Below are positions 6,998-7,361 of a stretch of DNA of 7,361 nt, one piece after another. This DNA is from JANQRV01 sp964533785 (lineage in GTDB: Bacteria > Bacteroidota > Bacteroidia > Chitinophagales > Saprospiraceae): positions 1 to 7,361 of the forward strand of contig CAZHNG010000336.1 in NCBI GenBank assembly GCA_964533785.1, given 5' to 3'. Under the pieces are notes generated by a model. The model did no database searches, was not told the DNA's origin, and saw only the letters and a list, made by a program, of their open reading frames with translations. Both the position numbers and the translations under genes were made by a program. Every line of letters begins with the position of its first letter. Position 1 is the stretch's first letter.

Positions 6998-7062
6998 CTG
7001 CATCGAGACAGCGTCTCTCGCAAGCACCGATCCTATTTGTGAGAGGCTCTGTCTCGATGCAG
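6998..7062. repeat. Large imperfect inverted repeat (25-base arms)
   Basis: The arms 6998-7022 and 7038-7062 match at 22 of 25 positions; the outer 14 bases, CTGCATCGAGACAG and its complement, are perfect. The 15-base centre is unpaired. No target-site duplication is visible at the ends and no T-run follows on either strand. It lies between the convergent regulator and membrane microprotein genes. It may be a dispersed palindromic repeat, a non-autonomous mobile element remnant, or the core of a structured RNA; sequence alone does not decide. Confidence 0.8.
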
Positions 7063-7064
7063 AA

Positions 7065-7094
7065 AATGGCCACACTCTGAGTGGTGTCTCCATT
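7065..7094 (-). terminator. Bulged hairpin, weak terminator candidate for the microprotein gene
   Basis: AATGG (7065-7069) pairs with CCATT (7090-7094) and CCAC (7070-7073) with GTGG (7081-7084), with a 5-base bulge on one side and a 7-base loop. On the minus strand it follows the membrane microprotein stop codon by about 33 bases and ends in CCATTTTC, a short U-run. It is the third hairpin of the cluster starting at 6974. Confidence 0.3.
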
Positions 7095-7127
7095 CTAAAT
7101 AAAAAATGATTATTGTATTCGATTAGT

Positions 7128-7328
7128 CTATTCATTCCAACAAAAACCGGCTTCACAATATCCACAATCCGATTTCATCAATAACTGGATCACAAGAATA
7201 ACAGGAAGTATTAGGAGTATCCAATGACTTTCCGTAAAGGCCATTATCGAAAGGATAGCAGCTACCAAAATTCTTATCAATTGTATCCAGTTCTTTTGTC
7301 TTACAGTAGACTTGTTCGGCGGGATCAT
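7128..7328 (-). CDS. Two-helix membrane microprotein with cysteine-rich tail (DUF2892-like)
   Basis: From the ATG at 7328 the product is 66 residues: a polar, basic N-terminus, a first membrane helix (about 14-31), a short ESH turn, a second helix (about 35-51), then a tail with C55, C58 (CGYC) and C63. The layout of two short helices followed by cysteines recalls the DUF2892/YgaP-type small inner-membrane proteins, but that is by resemblance only. The CxxC plus a third cysteine could bind metal or take part in redox or sulfur chemistry. A TTG directly precedes the ATG, and the frame stays open upstream to the window edge, so the true start may lie outside or further 5'. It converges on the hybrid regulator gene across the hairpin cluster. 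Confidence 0.6.
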   Translation of the reverse strand: MIPPNKSTVRQKNWIQLIRILVAAILSIMAFTESHWILLILPVILVIQLLMKSDCGYCEAGFCWNE

Positions 7329-7361
7329 CAAACGGCTACAAGCGGCAAATTTTATACTGCA

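Noticed and set aside
6971..7165. 64-codon minus-strand frame across the hairpin cluster
   Set aside because: It is built largely from the inverted repeats and overlaps the better-supported membrane microprotein end; no domain or signal is visible.

Overview
The window looks like a draft or metagenome-assembled fragment of a Bacteroidota genome, probably a marine or environmental lineage of the Saprospiria/Cytophagia kind; this placement is an inference. Supporting signs: three of the five proteins begin with lipoprotein signal peptides with loose lipoboxes, start codons follow A-rich leaders without a clear Shine-Dalgarno sequence, one promoter fits the Bacteroidota -33 TTG / -7 TAnnTTTG pattern, a histidine kinase is fused to an AraC-type DNA-binding domain, and the spacers are full of short-period and inverted repeats. 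A run of ten Ns marks an assembly gap.

Layout. 1-169: repeat-rich leader with no convincing gene. 170-2347 (+): PQQ-dependent dehydrogenase lipoprotein with a c-type cytochrome domain inserted in its propeller; the N gap lies inside it. 2348-2608: spacer with a hairpin-forming CTTTGCG repeat and a small AT-rich dyad. 2609-4039 (+): lipoprotein sulfatase of the formylglycine type with an intact active site. 4039-4117: long inverted repeat filling the space between two convergent stop codons. 4117-4680 (-): small lipoprotein of unknown function. 4681-4817: divergent regulatory spacer. 4818-6851 (+): soluble hybrid two-component protein, receiver-HisKA-HATPase-receiver-AraC HTH. 6852-7127: non-coding, with a cluster of three hairpins. 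7128-7328 (-): two-helix membrane microprotein with a cysteine tail, whose reading frame stays open to the window edge.

How the genes may work together. The dehydrogenase and sulfatase are both predicted to be exported and membrane-anchored; one would oxidise a sugar or alcohol into the respiratory chain and the other would remove sulfate esters, which suits growth on sulfated organic matter. They are separated by 261 bases, including a hairpin, so one operon is not assured. The hybrid regulator diverges from the small lipoprotein gene across 137 bases, so that lipoprotein is the most obvious local target. A 12-base word in that spacer recurs just upstream of the dehydrogenase, a weak hint of shared control. 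I see no clearly new multi-gene system; the most distinctive items are the sensorless double-receiver regulator, the embedded-cytochrome quinoprotein and the structured intergenic repeats.
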